DNA from: an uncultured Desulfuromonas sp.
Lineage (GTDB): Bacteria > Desulfobacterota > Desulfuromonadia > Desulfuromonadales > Desulfuromonadaceae
Length of the DNA stretch: 64,000 nucleotides
Reading direction: 5' to 3'
Assembly: GCF_963676955.1 (NCBI RefSeq)
Contig: NZ_OY781461.1
Span: 3,652,225-3,716,224 of the forward strand
Every line of letters starts with the position of its first letter. Positions within the stretch are counted from its first letter, which is position 1. Made by a program: the position numbers and the translations under genes. Shown piece after piece: positions 51,447 to 61,590 of the stretch. A model generated the notes under the pieces. That model made no database searches and was not told the DNA's origin. It was given only the letters and a program-made list of their open reading frames with translations.

Positions 51447-54404
51447 TCAGGCTGTCATTATTTGAGCAGTAAACAATTTTGAGAACTCTTCTTTGGGTAG
51501 CGGGCGTGAATAGAGGTATCCCTGCCCATAACGGAAGCCCATGGCCTTGAGATATTCCCCCTGAATCTCTTCTTCGATCCCCTCGGCGATCAGTTCAAAT
51601 TCCATTTCGCGCGTAAATGCAACCAGGGATTTGGCCAGTGCGGCATCTCCTTTACAGTGATGGATATCGGTAACAAATGCCCGGTCGAGCTTTATTTTAT
51701 CCACAGGAAATCGTTTCAGGTAAGCGAGAGACGTATAACCGGTACCGAAATCATCCAGTGCCAATGGCACTCCCAGCGCATGCAACGCACTCATCTTCTT
51801 GATGGCCAGATCGATATCGGCGAGCATTAAGCTCTCGGTCAGTTCAAGTTCCATGCATCTGGCCGGAATGTCATGTTTCTCAATAATGCGCTTCACCGTA
51901 TCAGTAAAATCGTCGGTGACAAATTGTTTCACAGAAATATTCACCGCAATCGGCAGCCAGTCCCTGTTCGCTTCATAGTGACTGCGGATTTGTTTTGCCG
52001 CTTGCTCAAGCACCCATTGACCAATGGGAAGAATCAATCCACTCTCTTCCGCAATCGGGATCATCTGTGCCGGGGAGACCCAGCCCAATTCATCATTGTG
52101 CCAACGCAACAGGGCTTCGGCAGCAACAATTTTTCTATTTTCAAGATCAACCTGAGGCTGGTAATACAGCTGCAGTTCCTGTCGTTCAAGCGCTCTGTGC
52201 AGCAGATTGGTTAAATGGAGGGCTTCATCGGCCTGCTGTGAAAATTCATGGGAAAAATAACAGAAACAGTCACGCCCTTTTTTCTTGGATTGATGCATGG
52301 CGTTTTCAGCCTTCTGCATTAGGCCGAGATCGTTGTTACTGTCTTTTGGGAAAAGAGCGATGCCGATACTGGCCGTTAAAAACAGCTCTGTCTCATCGAT
52401 GATGAATGTCTGACGAATCGCATTGAGAATCTTATTGGCGACGGCTGAAGCATCCAACGCATCAGCACTACAGCTGGTCATCAGGGTAAACTCATCACCA
52501 CTGTGACGACAAATCGAGTCCTCTTCTCTAACACATCGTTTCAAGCGCTGAGCCACCTCAATCAGAACTTTATCACCAACGGCATGGCCCAGACTGTCAT
52601 TTATTTTTTTAAAATGATCCAGGCCGAGGGAATAAACCGCTAACGTCGATCGATTCCGCTGAGCATGCTTCAAGGCCTGTTGGAGACGATCGCGGAATAA
52701 AACGCGATTCGGCCTGCCGGTTAAAGGATCTCTTTGGGCTAAATGGAGGACTTTCTTTTCCAAGGCCTTTTCATTACTCAAGTCCGTGAATATAGCCACA
52801 TAGCGGTAGACGTCACCGGTGTCGTCTGTTAAAGAGCGAATCGACAACAGTTCGGGAAAACTTGCACCGTCTTTATTGCGATTCCAGATTTCCCCCTGCC
52901 ATTGGCCGTGTTGGATCAGTTCATGCCACATAGTTTGATAAAACGATTTATCATGAACACCGGATTGAAACATACGTGGATTTTCACCGAGGATTTCCCC
53001 TTCGTCGTAACCACTGATTCGACAAAACGCCCTGTTGACGGCAACGATACTTCCGGAGATGTCCGTCACCAGCACACCATCATTGCTGTTTTCGACGACC
53101 GTCATCAACTGCTTGAGTTGTTCCTCTTTTTGCAGACGCTCGCGAATATCCCGCACGGCACTCAGGACGGCATCCTGTCCTTTAAAGGAGATCAGGGTAC
53201 TGTTGACTTCAACGGGAATCTCTTCGTCATCTTTGGATTTATGGACGGCTTTAAAGACAACGGTCTTCCCATGCAGAATCTCCGTAAAACGCTCACACGT
53301 CCGGTTTTTACAGACTTTTGTGCAATGGGTGCCAAGCAATTCCTTTTCTTTATAGCCGAGCAATGACAGATAAGACTGGTTCGCCATCAACAGATGACCA
53401 TTGATGTCACGGACCACCAGGCCATCGGCAACTGTGTTGAAAAGATCCTGATAGGTAAGAAGGCTGTTTTTCAGTTCGACACTCAGGCTCTCCAGCTTTT
53501 CCTGATAACGATGGACCTCAGAGACATCATGAATCAGCAATTGAATTTTTTGCTCATCTTTAATCGTCATGAGACTGGCGACAACTTCAAGATACAAGTC
53601 CTTTGCCGCCAAATGAACAACATCACTGCAAAAACCTTCTGCACGCGTTTTATCTAAAAACGCGTTTACAGAGGCAAAACTTTCCGGAGTATGAAAGGTT
53701 TCGATATTAACCGGCAACATATCGGCCGAAATCTGAAACAGATTCAACGCTTCAGGATTCATCCTTTCAATGATTCCTGTTTCAGAAACGACCACGATGG
53801 CTTCCTTGCTTTGCTCATAAAGAGCCTGATAAGAAGTCGCCTGGCTTTTCGCTTCAGAGTAAAGAGGGTCGAGACCTATCTTTTTAACGATAATCCAGAC
53901 CAGTGCGGCAAGAAACAGCAGCGGCAGCACAATAAGGCCGACAAAACGCCCATTATTTTTCAGCCACCAGGCAGATTGAATGCGATCCTGTTTTTTTAAC
54001 TCCAGGCGACCTTCAATGTTTCTGCCGACACGCAACTCCTTTATGTTTGCGCGAAGGCCTTTCCCTGAATCCAGTGGCCGACTTGCACTGAAAATCTCAA
54101 ATCCATTCGGGGCCGTCAAAGAAATTAGAATGTACTCCGGATGATCCTCAAAATAATCTCCGAGCATCGTGCGAATCTGGACATAATCACTGCGCAGCAG
54201 CGGTTCGCTTAACATGGAGGCAACCAGGTTTTGCTCAAGATCAAAACTTTGTTGCAACGCCTGCTCCAAAGCTTTTTCACGGGCAATGGATGACAGAAGA
54301 CTTGCTGTGGCGATAAAAAGACAGAACAGCGCTGTCAGCATCACGGCAACACGGCGATATGTCATCAGGTTCTTTAAAGGCATGTGATCTCTCACCAAGT
54401 TCAT
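51447..54404 (-). CDS. PAS-GGDEF-EAL receptor with degenerate cyclase site
   Basis: This 985-residue membrane protein has helices at about 18-38 and 153-172 around a periplasmic domain, three PAS-like domains (about 190-310, 325-435, 440-560), GGDEF (about 575-725) and EAL (about 745-980). The cyclase site reads HSGDEF, and the metal-binding aspartate of the DxDxF motif is glycine (SLGLDHFK), so it is probably inactive. The inhibitory site REED is still in place and may bind c-di-GMP. The EAL domain has AEALLRW, LELTES, DDFGTGYTSL and QGYLYSRP and should work. The start overlaps the binding-protein gene by four bases; an ATG seven codons later has a better ribosome site. Confidence 0.9.
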   Translation of the reverse strand: MNLVRDHMPLKNLMTYRRVAVMLTALFCLFIATASLLSSIAREKALEQALQQSFDLEQNLVASMLSEPLLRSDYVQIRTMLGDYFEDHPEYILISLTAPNGFEIFSASRPLDSGKGLRANIKELRVGRNIEGRLELKKQDRIQSAWWLKNNGRFVGLIVLPLLFLAALVWIIVKKIGLDPLYSEAKSQATSYQALYEQSKEAIVVVSETGIIERMNPEALNLFQISADMLPVNIETFHTPESFASVNAFLDKTRAEGFCSDVVHLAAKDLYLEVVASLMTIKDEQKIQLLIHDVSEVHRYQEKLESLSVELKNSLLTYQDLFNTVADGLVVRDINGHLLMANQSYLSLLGYKEKELLGTHCTKVCKNRTCERFTEILHGKTVVFKAVHKSKDDEEIPVEVNSTLISFKGQDAVLSAVRDIRERLQKEEQLKQLMTVVENSNDGVLVTDISGSIVAVNRAFCRISGYDEGEILGENPRMFQSGVHDKSFYQTMWHELIQHGQWQGEIWNRNKDGASFPELLSIRSLTDDTGDVYRYVAIFTDLSNEKALEKKVLHLAQRDPLTGRPNRVLFRDRLQQALKHAQRNRSTLAVYSLGLDHFKKINDSLGHAVGDKVLIEVAQRLKRCVREEDSICRHSGDEFTLMTSCSADALDASAVANKILNAIRQTFIIDETELFLTASIGIALFPKDSNNDLGLMQKAENAMHQSKKKGRDCFCYFSHEFSQQADEALHLTNLLHRALERQELQLYYQPQVDLENRKIVAAEALLRWHNDELGWVSPAQMIPIAEESGLILPIGQWVLEQAAKQIRSHYEANRDWLPIAVNISVKQFVTDDFTDTVKRIIEKHDIPARCMELELTESLMLADIDLAIKKMSALHALGVPLALDDFGTGYTSLAYLKRFPVDKIKLDRAFVTDIHHCKGDAALAKSLVAFTREMEFELIAEGIEEEIQGEYLKAMGFRYGQGYLYSRPLPKEEFSKLFTAQIMTA

Positions 54405-55237
54405 TCAGATTCAGAGCATTGTGTACATAAACGCAAAGGATCGTATTCTTCATCGCTTACGGATCGAATGACAACCGCGTCAGAACGTAGCGTTCGCAGA
54501 AGTTTCCGGCCGGACTCCGTTTCATGCAGGCCCAAAAGAATGTGTTTTATTTTTCGGGCAATCGCCACATCCAACTGCGATGAGGCGACAAATGGATGGT
54601 CAGCCACTTGCGGCAGATCGGCCAGGACCCTGAGTCCCTCTCCGGCCATTTTTTCATACACTTCATATTTGATTGCTCCAGCATCAAATTTACCGGCTAA
54701 AACAGAGAATGCCACATTTTCATGGTTGCCGAGAAACTCTTGCGCAGCCAGCTCATCAAGAGAGACACCCGCAGTTCGCAACGTTGCGCACGCGAGTTTG
54801 AAGCCCATGGTTGATTCAGGAGAGACAAACGCCATGGAATGCCCCTTCAACTCTGCCAGCTCCGTCAAGTTGCTATCTTTTCTCACCACGATCGCCCCGC
54901 GCAACAACGGCGTTTTTCCATTCAACACACCAAGAAGCTTGATACCGGGGTCGCGATGAGAAGCTGCGACGTAAACCGCCGGTCCAATAAAGGCAAGATC
55001 CGTTTGTCCGGAACACAGATTATCAAGATGGGTTTCATAGTCCTGGGAAACCTTGAACGTAATCTCATAGCCGCTTTGCACTGAAAGTTGCTCGATAAAG
55101 GGCTGAAATCGACCCTGTAACTCAATGGCGGAAAGAAATGGATGGACAGCAAAAACCAGCGTTTTTGCCAAAGCAGTACCTGTAAAAAGTTGAACCATCA
55201 CCACAAAAAAAAGGATTGTCTGTCGCCATTTTTTCAT
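54401..55237 (-). CDS. PhnD-like periplasmic substrate-binding protein
   Basis: This 278-residue protein has a signal peptide (about 1-24, ending GTALA) and the fold of phosphate/phosphite/phosphonate ABC binding proteins: AFIGPAVYV, ELAELKGHSMAFVSPESTMG and FDAGAIKYEVYEKM. No ABC permease or ATPase gene is adjacent. It overlaps the following GGDEF-EAL gene by four bases, so the two are made together, and it probably presents a ligand to the periplasmic domain of that receptor. This resembles NspS-MbaA of Vibrio cholerae in principle. The ligand is unknown. AAGGAG precedes the ATG. Confidence 0.87.
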   Translation of the reverse strand: MKKWRQTILFFVVMVQLFTGTALAKTLVFAVHPFLSAIELQGRFQPFIEQLSVQSGYEITFKVSQDYETHLDNLCSGQTDLAFIGPAVYVAASHRDPGIKLLGVLNGKTPLLRGAIVVRKDSNLTELAELKGHSMAFVSPESTMGFKLACATLRTAGVSLDELAAQEFLGNHENVAFSVLAGKFDAGAIKYEVYEKMAGEGLRVLADLPQVADHPFVASSQLDVAIARKIKHILLGLHETESGRKLLRTLRSDAVVIRSVSDEEYDPLRLCTQCSESE

Positions 55238-55260
55238 GCCATGGTCTCCTTAACAGCTGC

Positions 55261-56091
55261 TCAATCAAAGCGATACACGGTTGGAGCCACTTGCCTTAAA
55301 GGGACATCAAAGCCATGCAACGACTCTGAATGACCGAGAAACAGAAACCCTCCCGGCTGCAATTTACGGCAGAATTTTCTCACCAGACGTTCCTGAGTCT
55401 CTTTATCAAAATAAATAATAACATTGCGGCAAAAAATAACATCCATCGGGTGTGGCAAGCTGAAGTCCGCATCCATAAAATTCAACCGGCCAAAACGGAT
55501 TTTCTTCCGCAGTAGAGGAGCGATGCGGACCAGTGGATTATTGCGATCCTTGCTGCGCAGCAGATAGCGTGAACGCATTTCCATGGGCACCGGTTGAATC
55601 CGATCACTGTGGTAGATGGCTTGTTTGGCATGATCAAGCACTTTGGTGGAAATATCGGTGGCGATAATCTCATAGTCAAAACAACCAGTGGGTTGCTTTT
55701 CGGCATAATCCGCCAACACCATGGCCATGGTATACGGCTCTTCTCCGGAAGAGCAGCCGGCACTCCAGATTTTAAAGGAACGTCGTTGAGAGAGATTTCT
55801 TTTCCAGGCAGGAAGAATCGTTTCTGTCAGATACTCGAAATGGCCCGCTTCACGAAAAAAATCAGTTTTATTGGTGGTGATGACATCGAACAGATGAACC
55901 CGCTCAAGAGTCTGCCCTTCATCAGTAAAAAGAAAATCGCAGTAATCACTGATCGTGGCAATCTTAAGCGCCCTGAGACGCTTTGTCAGACGTCCGGTGA
56001 GCATGGTTCTCTTGGAGTCAGACAGGGTAATGCCAAGCTCTTGATAAATATACCGGCTGAGACGGTCAAAATCCCGTTGCGTCAGAGTCAT
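55261..56091 (-). CDS. cheR: Chemotaxis protein methyltransferase CheR
   Basis: This 276-residue enzyme methylates receptor glutamates with S-adenosylmethionine. The N-terminal helical domain (about 1-75) precedes the catalytic domain with TTNKTDFFRE, WSAGCSSGEEPYTMAM (AdoMet site), ATDIS and CRNVIIYFD. It lies 74 bases downstream of an MCP gene whose protein ends EFEEY, a possible CheR docking tail. No cheB is seen in the window. Confidence 0.95.
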   Translation of the reverse strand: MTLTQRDFDRLSRYIYQELGITLSDSKRTMLTGRLTKRLRALKIATISDYCDFLFTDEGQTLERVHLFDVITTNKTDFFREAGHFEYLTETILPAWKRNLSQRRSFKIWSAGCSSGEEPYTMAMVLADYAEKQPTGCFDYEIIATDISTKVLDHAKQAIYHSDRIQPVPMEMRSRYLLRSKDRNNPLVRIAPLLRKKIRFGRLNFMDADFSLPHPMDVIFCRNVIIYFDKETQERLVRKFCRKLQPGGFLFLGHSESLHGFDVPLRQVAPTVYRFD

Positions 56092-56165
56092 TCAACATCC
56101 CTCGCCTTAAAACAGGCGGCAGGAAAATTGTTCTGCCGCCCCGCAAGCCAACAGTTCAAAACAGA

Positions 56166-58199
56166 TCAATATTCTTCAAACTCTTTATCCAAAGCGTCTT
56201 TTCCTGTGCCCATATCAAGCCTCAAACCACTGTTACTTGCCGTGGTCTGGGTTGCTTTTCGGGCAGAAAGAGCGTCTTTAAATCTGGGAGCCTTTGCTTG
56301 AGTCCTCGGGCTGACCAGTTGTTTGACTCCAGCAGAGTCCAACTTGAAGAATGAAATGGTATCCTGTAGTTGCGCGGCTTGGGCATTGAGTTCCTCAGAG
56401 GTTGAGGCCATCTCTTCGGCGGCCGCGGCATTCTGCTGAATGACCTGATCAAGCTGCTGAATCGCTTTGTTGACCTGATCAGCACCGGTATCCTGCTCTT
56501 TACTGGCTGCGGCGATCTCCTGCACCAGCTCGGCGGTGCGCTGAATGTCCGGCACCATCTTGGCCAGCATCTTACCGGCGGTTTCGGCGACTTCCACACT
56601 ACTCGAAGACAAGTCGCTGATCTCGGCTGCGGCACTCTGGCTGCGTTCGGCCAGCTTACGCACTTCCGAGGCCACCACGGCAAAACCTTTGCCATGCTCG
56701 CCGGCGCGGGCCGCTTCAATGGCCGCATTGAGCGCCAGCAGATTGGTCTGGCGGGCAATCTCTTCAATGATAGAGATTTTTTCGGCGATATCCTTCATCG
56801 CCTTCACTGTCTCTTCGACCGCCTGACCACCGCTCTGGGCATCCTGGGAGGATTTAAGCGCAATCTTCTCGGTCTGGATGGCGTTATCGGCATTCTGCTT
56901 GATATTGGCAGCCATCTGCTCCATGGATGAAGAGGCTTCTTCGGCCGCAGCCGCCTGCTCGGTGGCCCCCTGACTCATCTCTTCGGAACTGGCCGACAAT
57001 TCCTGACTGCCTGAAGCAACGTTGTTCGAGGCCGTGCGTACATCGCCGACGATGGTTTTGAGCTGCTCAATCATCTCACGCAAGGCATCGGCCATTCTAC
57101 CCACTTCATCCTTTTGTTCCACGTCAATGGTGGCTTCAAGGTTGCCGTGGGCAATCTCTTGGGCAAATGTGATCCCTTTCTGCAACGGTCCGATAATCCC
57201 GCGAGCAATAACAAAGGCGAGCAGAATGGCAATGGGAAACGCGGCGCTCAGGCTCAAAATCACGCCCTGACGAGTATTGGAAGCGGCTCTAAGCATCTCC
57301 TCGTCGGTCATGATATGCTCATCCGTTGTTTCCGAAACATTACCGAGAATTTTCTGCACCTGTTTGAGGTTCGGCACGGTTTGCGTCGCATAGATCTTCT
57401 TTGCTTCATTCATTGCACTGACAAGTTCATCAGCCCGGTCATTCATTTTCGTCAGGATGGCCTGTGTTTCTTTCAAGGCCACCAGGGTTTGTTTTTCAAA
57501 CACCTCTTGGGCGGCTTTTTTCGGTAGGCTTTTGATCTCTTTAGCCGACGCATGCAGACGGGCATGGGGTTCCTTGATGGCGTCAATCAGTTGAGCCAAC
57601 TCCGGATCACTCTTGGCAACCTGCTTGCCATACTCACCGTAGAGAAACTTGCCGAGACCGCACAGTTCAGGGTTTTCCTGAACGGTCAATTGTTTCTGAT
57701 CACTGGAAAAATATTTGAGAATGGTGTTGGCCCACACCAGGTGGTCGACCTCTTTTTCAGACAAAAACTTGGGTAACGTCACATCGGCCTGATGAAACGT
57801 CTCGCCAATTTTCTTAGCGGAATGATGCAGTTCGTTATGATATTGCTCAATCTCCTCCAACAACGAGCGCAATTCAGGAACAAGCTCTTCCGCCTGTTTG
57901 CGTCCGGCACCATAGTACCATTGGCCAAAAGCGCACTTATGAGGATCAGTCTCAACATGCAATTTGGTGACGTTGTCATCGGTCAGCAAAGCATTCACCT
58001 CGTTGGCCCAGTTGAGATGATCAACTTCGCGCTGCACCATTTCACCTTTGAGCTTGTTGCCGTCAATCACTTCAGTGGCATTACCAACGATGTCACTGAT
58101 GCCCGAAATACTCCACAAACCAACAGCCAGCATCATCGCCAGGACAAGGCCAAAACCGACAAAAAACTTTCCATTGAGCTTTAGATCTTTCCAGCGCAT
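56166..58199 (-). CDS. Methyl-accepting chemotaxis protein with tandem CZB domains
   Basis: This receptor has about 677 residues. Helices at about 13-32 and 310-330 enclose a periplasmic region with two zinc-binding CZB-like units: H61, C89 ([10 protein letters not shown]), H121 and H125, then H153, C180 ([10 protein letters not shown]), H212 and H216. HAMP and a long signalling domain follow, with the hairpin tip [20 protein letters not shown]. The tail EFEEY fits a CheR-binding pentapeptide. CZB domains sense zinc or oxidised cysteine (for example hypochlorite) and are usually cytoplasmic, so a tandem periplasmic pair is unusual. GGGAGG precedes the ATG at 58199. The signalling half is almost identical to the MCP at 58814-60847. 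Confidence 0.92.
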   Translation of the reverse strand: MRWKDLKLNGKFFVGFGLVLAMMLAVGLWSISGISDIVGNATEVIDGNKLKGEMVQREVDHLNWANEVNALLTDDNVTKLHVETDPHKCAFGQWYYGAGRKQAEELVPELRSLLEEIEQYHNELHHSAKKIGETFHQADVTLPKFLSEKEVDHLVWANTILKYFSSDQKQLTVQENPELCGLGKFLYGEYGKQVAKSDPELAQLIDAIKEPHARLHASAKEIKSLPKKAAQEVFEKQTLVALKETQAILTKMNDRADELVSAMNEAKKIYATQTVPNLKQVQKILGNVSETTDEHIMTDEEMLRAASNTRQGVILSLSAAFPIAILLAFVIARGIIGPLQKGITFAQEIAHGNLEATIDVEQKDEVGRMADALREMIEQLKTIVGDVRTASNNVASGSQELSASSEEMSQGATEQAAAAEEASSSMEQMAANIKQNADNAIQTEKIALKSSQDAQSGGQAVEETVKAMKDIAEKISIIEEIARQTNLLALNAAIEAARAGEHGKGFAVVASEVRKLAERSQSAAAEISDLSSSSVEVAETAGKMLAKMVPDIQRTAELVQEIAAASKEQDTGADQVNKAIQQLDQVIQQNAAAAEEMASTSEELNAQAAQLQDTISFFKLDSAGVKQLVSPRTQAKAPRFKDALSARKATQTTASNSGLRLDMGTGKDALDKEFEEY

Positions 58200-58247
58200 A
58201 CAACCTCCCGCATTCAATAGGTAGTTTCCGGCCTACCCGTTATTTTA

Positions 58248-58514
58248 TTAAGGTTGCGAGTCAACCAATTGAATCAGCGAAATTTCATCCGCTGAGAACA
58301 CCCTGTCGATATTGAGGAGAATGATGAACTCCTCTTTGTGCTTGCCCATGCCGCGAATGAACTCAGTATCAAGCTTGGTAGCGATGCGCGGCGGCGGTTC
58401 GATCTGATCGGAGTCAAATTCGAGTTCTCCCTGCACCAAGTCGACCGGGCACCAAGCACGCCGGGGTTGCCGTCGATAACCGTTTCGACAATGATGATGC
58501 AGGTGGTTTTGCAA
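58248..58514 (-). pseudogene. Decayed cheW, C-terminal half
   Basis: The frame reads PPPRIATKLDTEFIRGMGKH and FIILLNIDRVFSADEISLIQ, matching the last half of CheW at 60873-61367 almost exactly. A frameshift lies just upstream: CIIIVETVIDGNPGVLGA of the same protein is found in another frame around 58460-58510. The N-terminal half is absent. It sits before the CZB receptor gene exactly as the intact cheW sits before the other MCP gene, so a cheW-mcp pair was duplicated and this cheW then decayed. Confidence 0.85.
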
Positions 58515-58813
58515 AAAAAAGACGGGCGGCCTTTTGCAGCCCTGTTAAACGAAGGCACGCAACCACCATGCACTGAAAGCCCCTTAAAAAACAAAACCTC
58601 AAATTAAATCGTCAAAAACAGGAAAAACATCTGAAAGACCTGGACAAAAATCCATGGTTTTACCCGTGTGATAAAACAATAAATGGTCACGGCTGCCAAC
58701 GCCCGCTTCACCGGTCGGATTGTCGAACCAAACTGACCGGTGAAGCAAACCGTTAAACATATGGTTCAAAAAACCTCGTGACAAACCATCTTCAAAGGCT
58801 TTTGGCGCAAAAC
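58515..58813. other. Intergenic remnant between decayed cheW and MCP gene
   Basis: No gene is supported. The left part contains GGGCGGCCTTTTGCAG, a short sequence that recurs near 5104 and 61500. Open frames in this stretch show no conserved pattern. It probably replaced the lost 5' half of the cheW copy. Confidence 0.5.
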
Positions 58814-60847
58814 TCAATATTCTTCAAATTCACTATCCAGAGAATCCTTGCCTGAGCCCATATCAAGCATCAGACCGCTGGTGTTTTTTGTCGCCGGTGC
58901 TGCTTTCTTCGGCGCGAGAGTCTCTTTCAAGCGGGGTGCTTTGGGTGGTGCCTTAGGGCTGGCCAATTGCTTTGCTCCGGCAGAATCGAGCTTAAAGAAC
59001 GAAATGGTATCCTGGAGTTGAGAAGCCTGAGCATTCAATTCTTCTGAGGTGGAAGCCATCTCCTCCGCCGCCGCCGCATTCTGCTGAATAACCTGATCAA
59101 GCTGCTGAATGGCTTTGTTGACCTGATCGGCACCGGTATCCTGCTCTTTACTGGCTGCGGCAATTTCCTGAACCAGCTCAGCAGTACGCTGAATGTCCGG
59201 CACCATCTTAGCCAGCATTTCACCGGCGGTTTCCGCCACTTCAACGCTACTGGAGGACAGTTCGCTGATTTCAGCTGCAGCACTCTGACTGCGCTCGGCC
59301 AGCTTACGCACTTCCGAGGCAACGACGGCAAAGCCTTTACCATGCTCGCCGGCGCGTGCCGCTTCAATGGCCGCATTGAGCGCCAGCAGATTGGTCTGGC
59401 GAGCAATCTCTTCAATGATGGAAATCTTCTCGGCAATATCTTTCATGGCTTTGACGGTTTCTTCAACCGCTTTGCCACCACCTTGTGCATCCTGAGAGGA
59501 TTTCAGCGCAATCTTCTCGGTCTGCATGGCATTGTCGGCATTCTGCTTGATATTGGCGGCCATCTGCTCCATGGAGGAGGAAGCTTCTTCGGCTGCCGCC
59601 GCCTGTTCGGTGGCGCCCTGACTCATCTCTTCGGAACTGGCTGACAATTCCTGACTGCCGGAGGCAACGTTGGCGGAAGCACTTTGAACATTCTCGACGA
59701 CCTCTTTGAGTTTTTCCACCATTTGATTCAACGCATCGGCGAGTTGACCGATTTCATCTTTCGTCGACACATCAATACGGTTTGTCAAATCGCCATTGGC
59801 AATCGTTTCGGCAAACTGCACACCTTTAATAATGGGTTTGGTGATCATCCGGGTAATAAAAGCGGCAATGGCAATGCCCAGAATTAATGCCACACTCAGG
59901 CCAATGATCATAATATTGGATGCGGAGTCAAGCGCACTAACGGCATCCTGGGCGATTCGCTCTGTGTTGGACACACCTGCTTTCGCCAGATCGCTTGAAT
60001 GCGTCGTGACCACAACCCCCAACTCTGTTCTTTGTTTCGCGTACTCCTCATTTTTTAACCAATTATCCAGAAAGGTTTCCATGGCAAGGCGGTACTGTGC
60101 TCCCGCCTGTTTCACGGCATTAAGCTGATCCTTGACGCCCTGCCGTTTTGTAACCGCAAGCAACGCGTCAATATTCGTATTGATCTGTGGAAACGTTTTA
60201 TAGGCACTGCGCAGAACATCCGGGGAACGTTGTGTCTGTGCCTTCCATGCGAGAATGCGGACCGCATTACCCAAATCAATGACGACATTGGCGCGACGAA
60301 TTTTCTCCACCATCTCCGCCAAGCGTGCTGCACCTTTTCCTGCAGCAAGATCATTCTCAAACGTTTCATGCATGTGAGCAAGATACTCTTTGGCTGTTTC
60401 CATGTACTCGGCTGCCGCGGCATCAAGTTGCGAACGATTTTTATCCATCTCCTGGTTGACCGTCACGGTGAGTTCGATCAGCTTCGCGTATTCGTTGACA
60501 CCCGACTGAATTTCGTCGATGCTTCCCTTAAGCTTTGTTAAATGTGCTGCTTTTTCCGAAAGCTGTACAGCAAGATTGAGATGATTATTAATCTCTTTGA
60601 GCGACTGGCGTCCCTCATCAAGAAATTTTTCTTCCGCGGTAAATCCGTAGCCGCGCATTGCGTACATCGTTGCCAGAGAAGATCTCTCAATATTGTTGGC
60701 AACCTCCACTTCAGGAACATATTCTTCAGCAAGAACGGTTGACTGTTCATTCACTGAATGCATATTCCAAATGGCCAGGGCGCCCAATAAAATGGCGATC
60801 AACAGCAAAACGGCAAAGCCACTTCCGATTTTTACCCCTAATTTCAT
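58814..60847 (-). CDS. Methyl-accepting chemotaxis protein with HBM-like sensor
   Basis: This 677-residue receptor has helices at about 9-28 and 313-332 around a long helical periplasmic domain (about 35-305), which resembles the helical bimodular (HBM) type that binds organic acids in other bacteria. HAMP (about 333-385) and the methyl-accepting domain follow, with [20 protein letters not shown] at the tip. The tail EFEEY may tether CheR. AAAGGA precedes the ATG. It follows cheW by 25 bases. From about residue 390 on, the protein and its DNA are nearly identical to the MCP at 56166-58199. Confidence 0.92.
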   Translation of the reverse strand: MKLGVKIGSGFAVLLLIAILLGALAIWNMHSVNEQSTVLAEEYVPEVEVANNIERSSLATMYAMRGYGFTAEEKFLDEGRQSLKEINNHLNLAVQLSEKAAHLTKLKGSIDEIQSGVNEYAKLIELTVTVNQEMDKNRSQLDAAAAEYMETAKEYLAHMHETFENDLAAGKGAARLAEMVEKIRRANVVIDLGNAVRILAWKAQTQRSPDVLRSAYKTFPQINTNIDALLAVTKRQGVKDQLNAVKQAGAQYRLAMETFLDNWLKNEEYAKQRTELGVVVTTHSSDLAKAGVSNTERIAQDAVSALDSASNIMIIGLSVALILGIAIAAFITRMITKPIIKGVQFAETIANGDLTNRIDVSTKDEIGQLADALNQMVEKLKEVVENVQSASANVASGSQELSASSEEMSQGATEQAAAAEEASSSMEQMAANIKQNADNAMQTEKIALKSSQDAQGGGKAVEETVKAMKDIAEKISIIEEIARQTNLLALNAAIEAARAGEHGKGFAVVASEVRKLAERSQSAAAEISELSSSSVEVAETAGEMLAKMVPDIQRTAELVQEIAAASKEQDTGADQVNKAIQQLDQVIQQNAAAAEEMASTSEELNAQASQLQDTISFFKLDSAGAKQLASPKAPPKAPRLKETLAPKKAAPATKNTSGLMLDMGSGKDSLDSEFEEY

Positions 60848-60872
60848 GGATCAGATCCTTTCCTAAAGAATT

Positions 60873-61367
60873 CTATTCAGCTGAATGATCAACAGATTGA
60901 ATCAGCGAAATTTCATCAGCGGAGAACACCCTGTCGATATCGAGGATAATGATGAATTCCTCGTTGTGTTTGCCCATGCCGCGGATAAATTCCGTATCAA
61001 GCTTGGTGCCGATGCGCGGCGGTGGTTCGATCTGATCAGGATCAAGCTCGAGCACTTCCTGCACCGAGTCGACCAGGGCACCAAGCACGCTGGGTTCGCC
61101 GTCCATAACCACTTCGACGATGATGATGCAGGTATTGACCGTCGCCTCGGCTTCACCCATGCTGAACTTCACCCGCATGTCGACCACAGGCACGACACTG
61201 CCGCGCAAATTGATCACACCGCGCATGAAGACAGGCGTTTGTGGAACTTTGGTGATATCAGTGAAGTCGAGGACTTCACGTACTTTGGCAATTTCCAGCG
61301 CAAAGACCTCTTCATCAAGCTTAAAGGTCAGATACTGGTTCATCTGTTCAAGATCTTCGGCGGTCAT
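60873..61367 (-). CDS. cheW: Chemotaxis coupling protein CheW
   Basis: This 164-residue protein links receptors to CheA. Typical parts are YLTFKLDEEVFALEIAKVRE, MRGVINLRGSVVPVVDMR and the PPPRIGTKLDTEFIRGMGK region. AAGGAGAA precedes the ATG. It is preceded by cheA (223 bases away) and followed at once by an MCP gene. A decayed copy lies at 58248-58514. Confidence 0.96.
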   Translation of the reverse strand: MTAEDLEQMNQYLTFKLDEEVFALEIAKVREVLDFTDITKVPQTPVFMRGVINLRGSVVPVVDMRVKFSMGEAEATVNTCIIIVEVVMDGEPSVLGALVDSVQEVLELDPDQIEPPPRIGTKLDTEFIRGMGKHNEEFIIILDIDRVFSADEISLIQSVDHSAE

Positions 61368-61536
61368 ACAGGTTCTCCTTTCCTCATTTCCTGCCTCCTA
61401 TTACACCTCATCTTGCAATCCATCCAGTTTCTACTATATGTATCTATATGAATATTCTTTCTATTGAATTCTGTGCCACTCCCTTTCGGGCGCACCTTTT
61501 TGCAAAAGGCGCGCTCGCCCCATGGATGGGCTCCAT

Positions 61537-61556
61537 AGGCTGTTTTTCAACAGCCT
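61537..61556. other. Stem-loop downstream of cheA
   Basis: AGGCTGTT and AACAGCCT pair around a T-rich loop, 35 bases past the cheA stop. There is no T-run behind it. It may slow transcription or protect RNA; it may also be a common repeat of this genome. Confidence 0.4.
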
Positions 61557-61590
61557 GATGATAGCCTTTAGAGTTGGAGATTGATTGTTC

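Noticed and set aside
58599-58817. 72-residue minus-strand frame before the decayed cheW
   Set aside because: No conserved pattern, and it overlaps the end of the MCP gene. It is probably remnant DNA.
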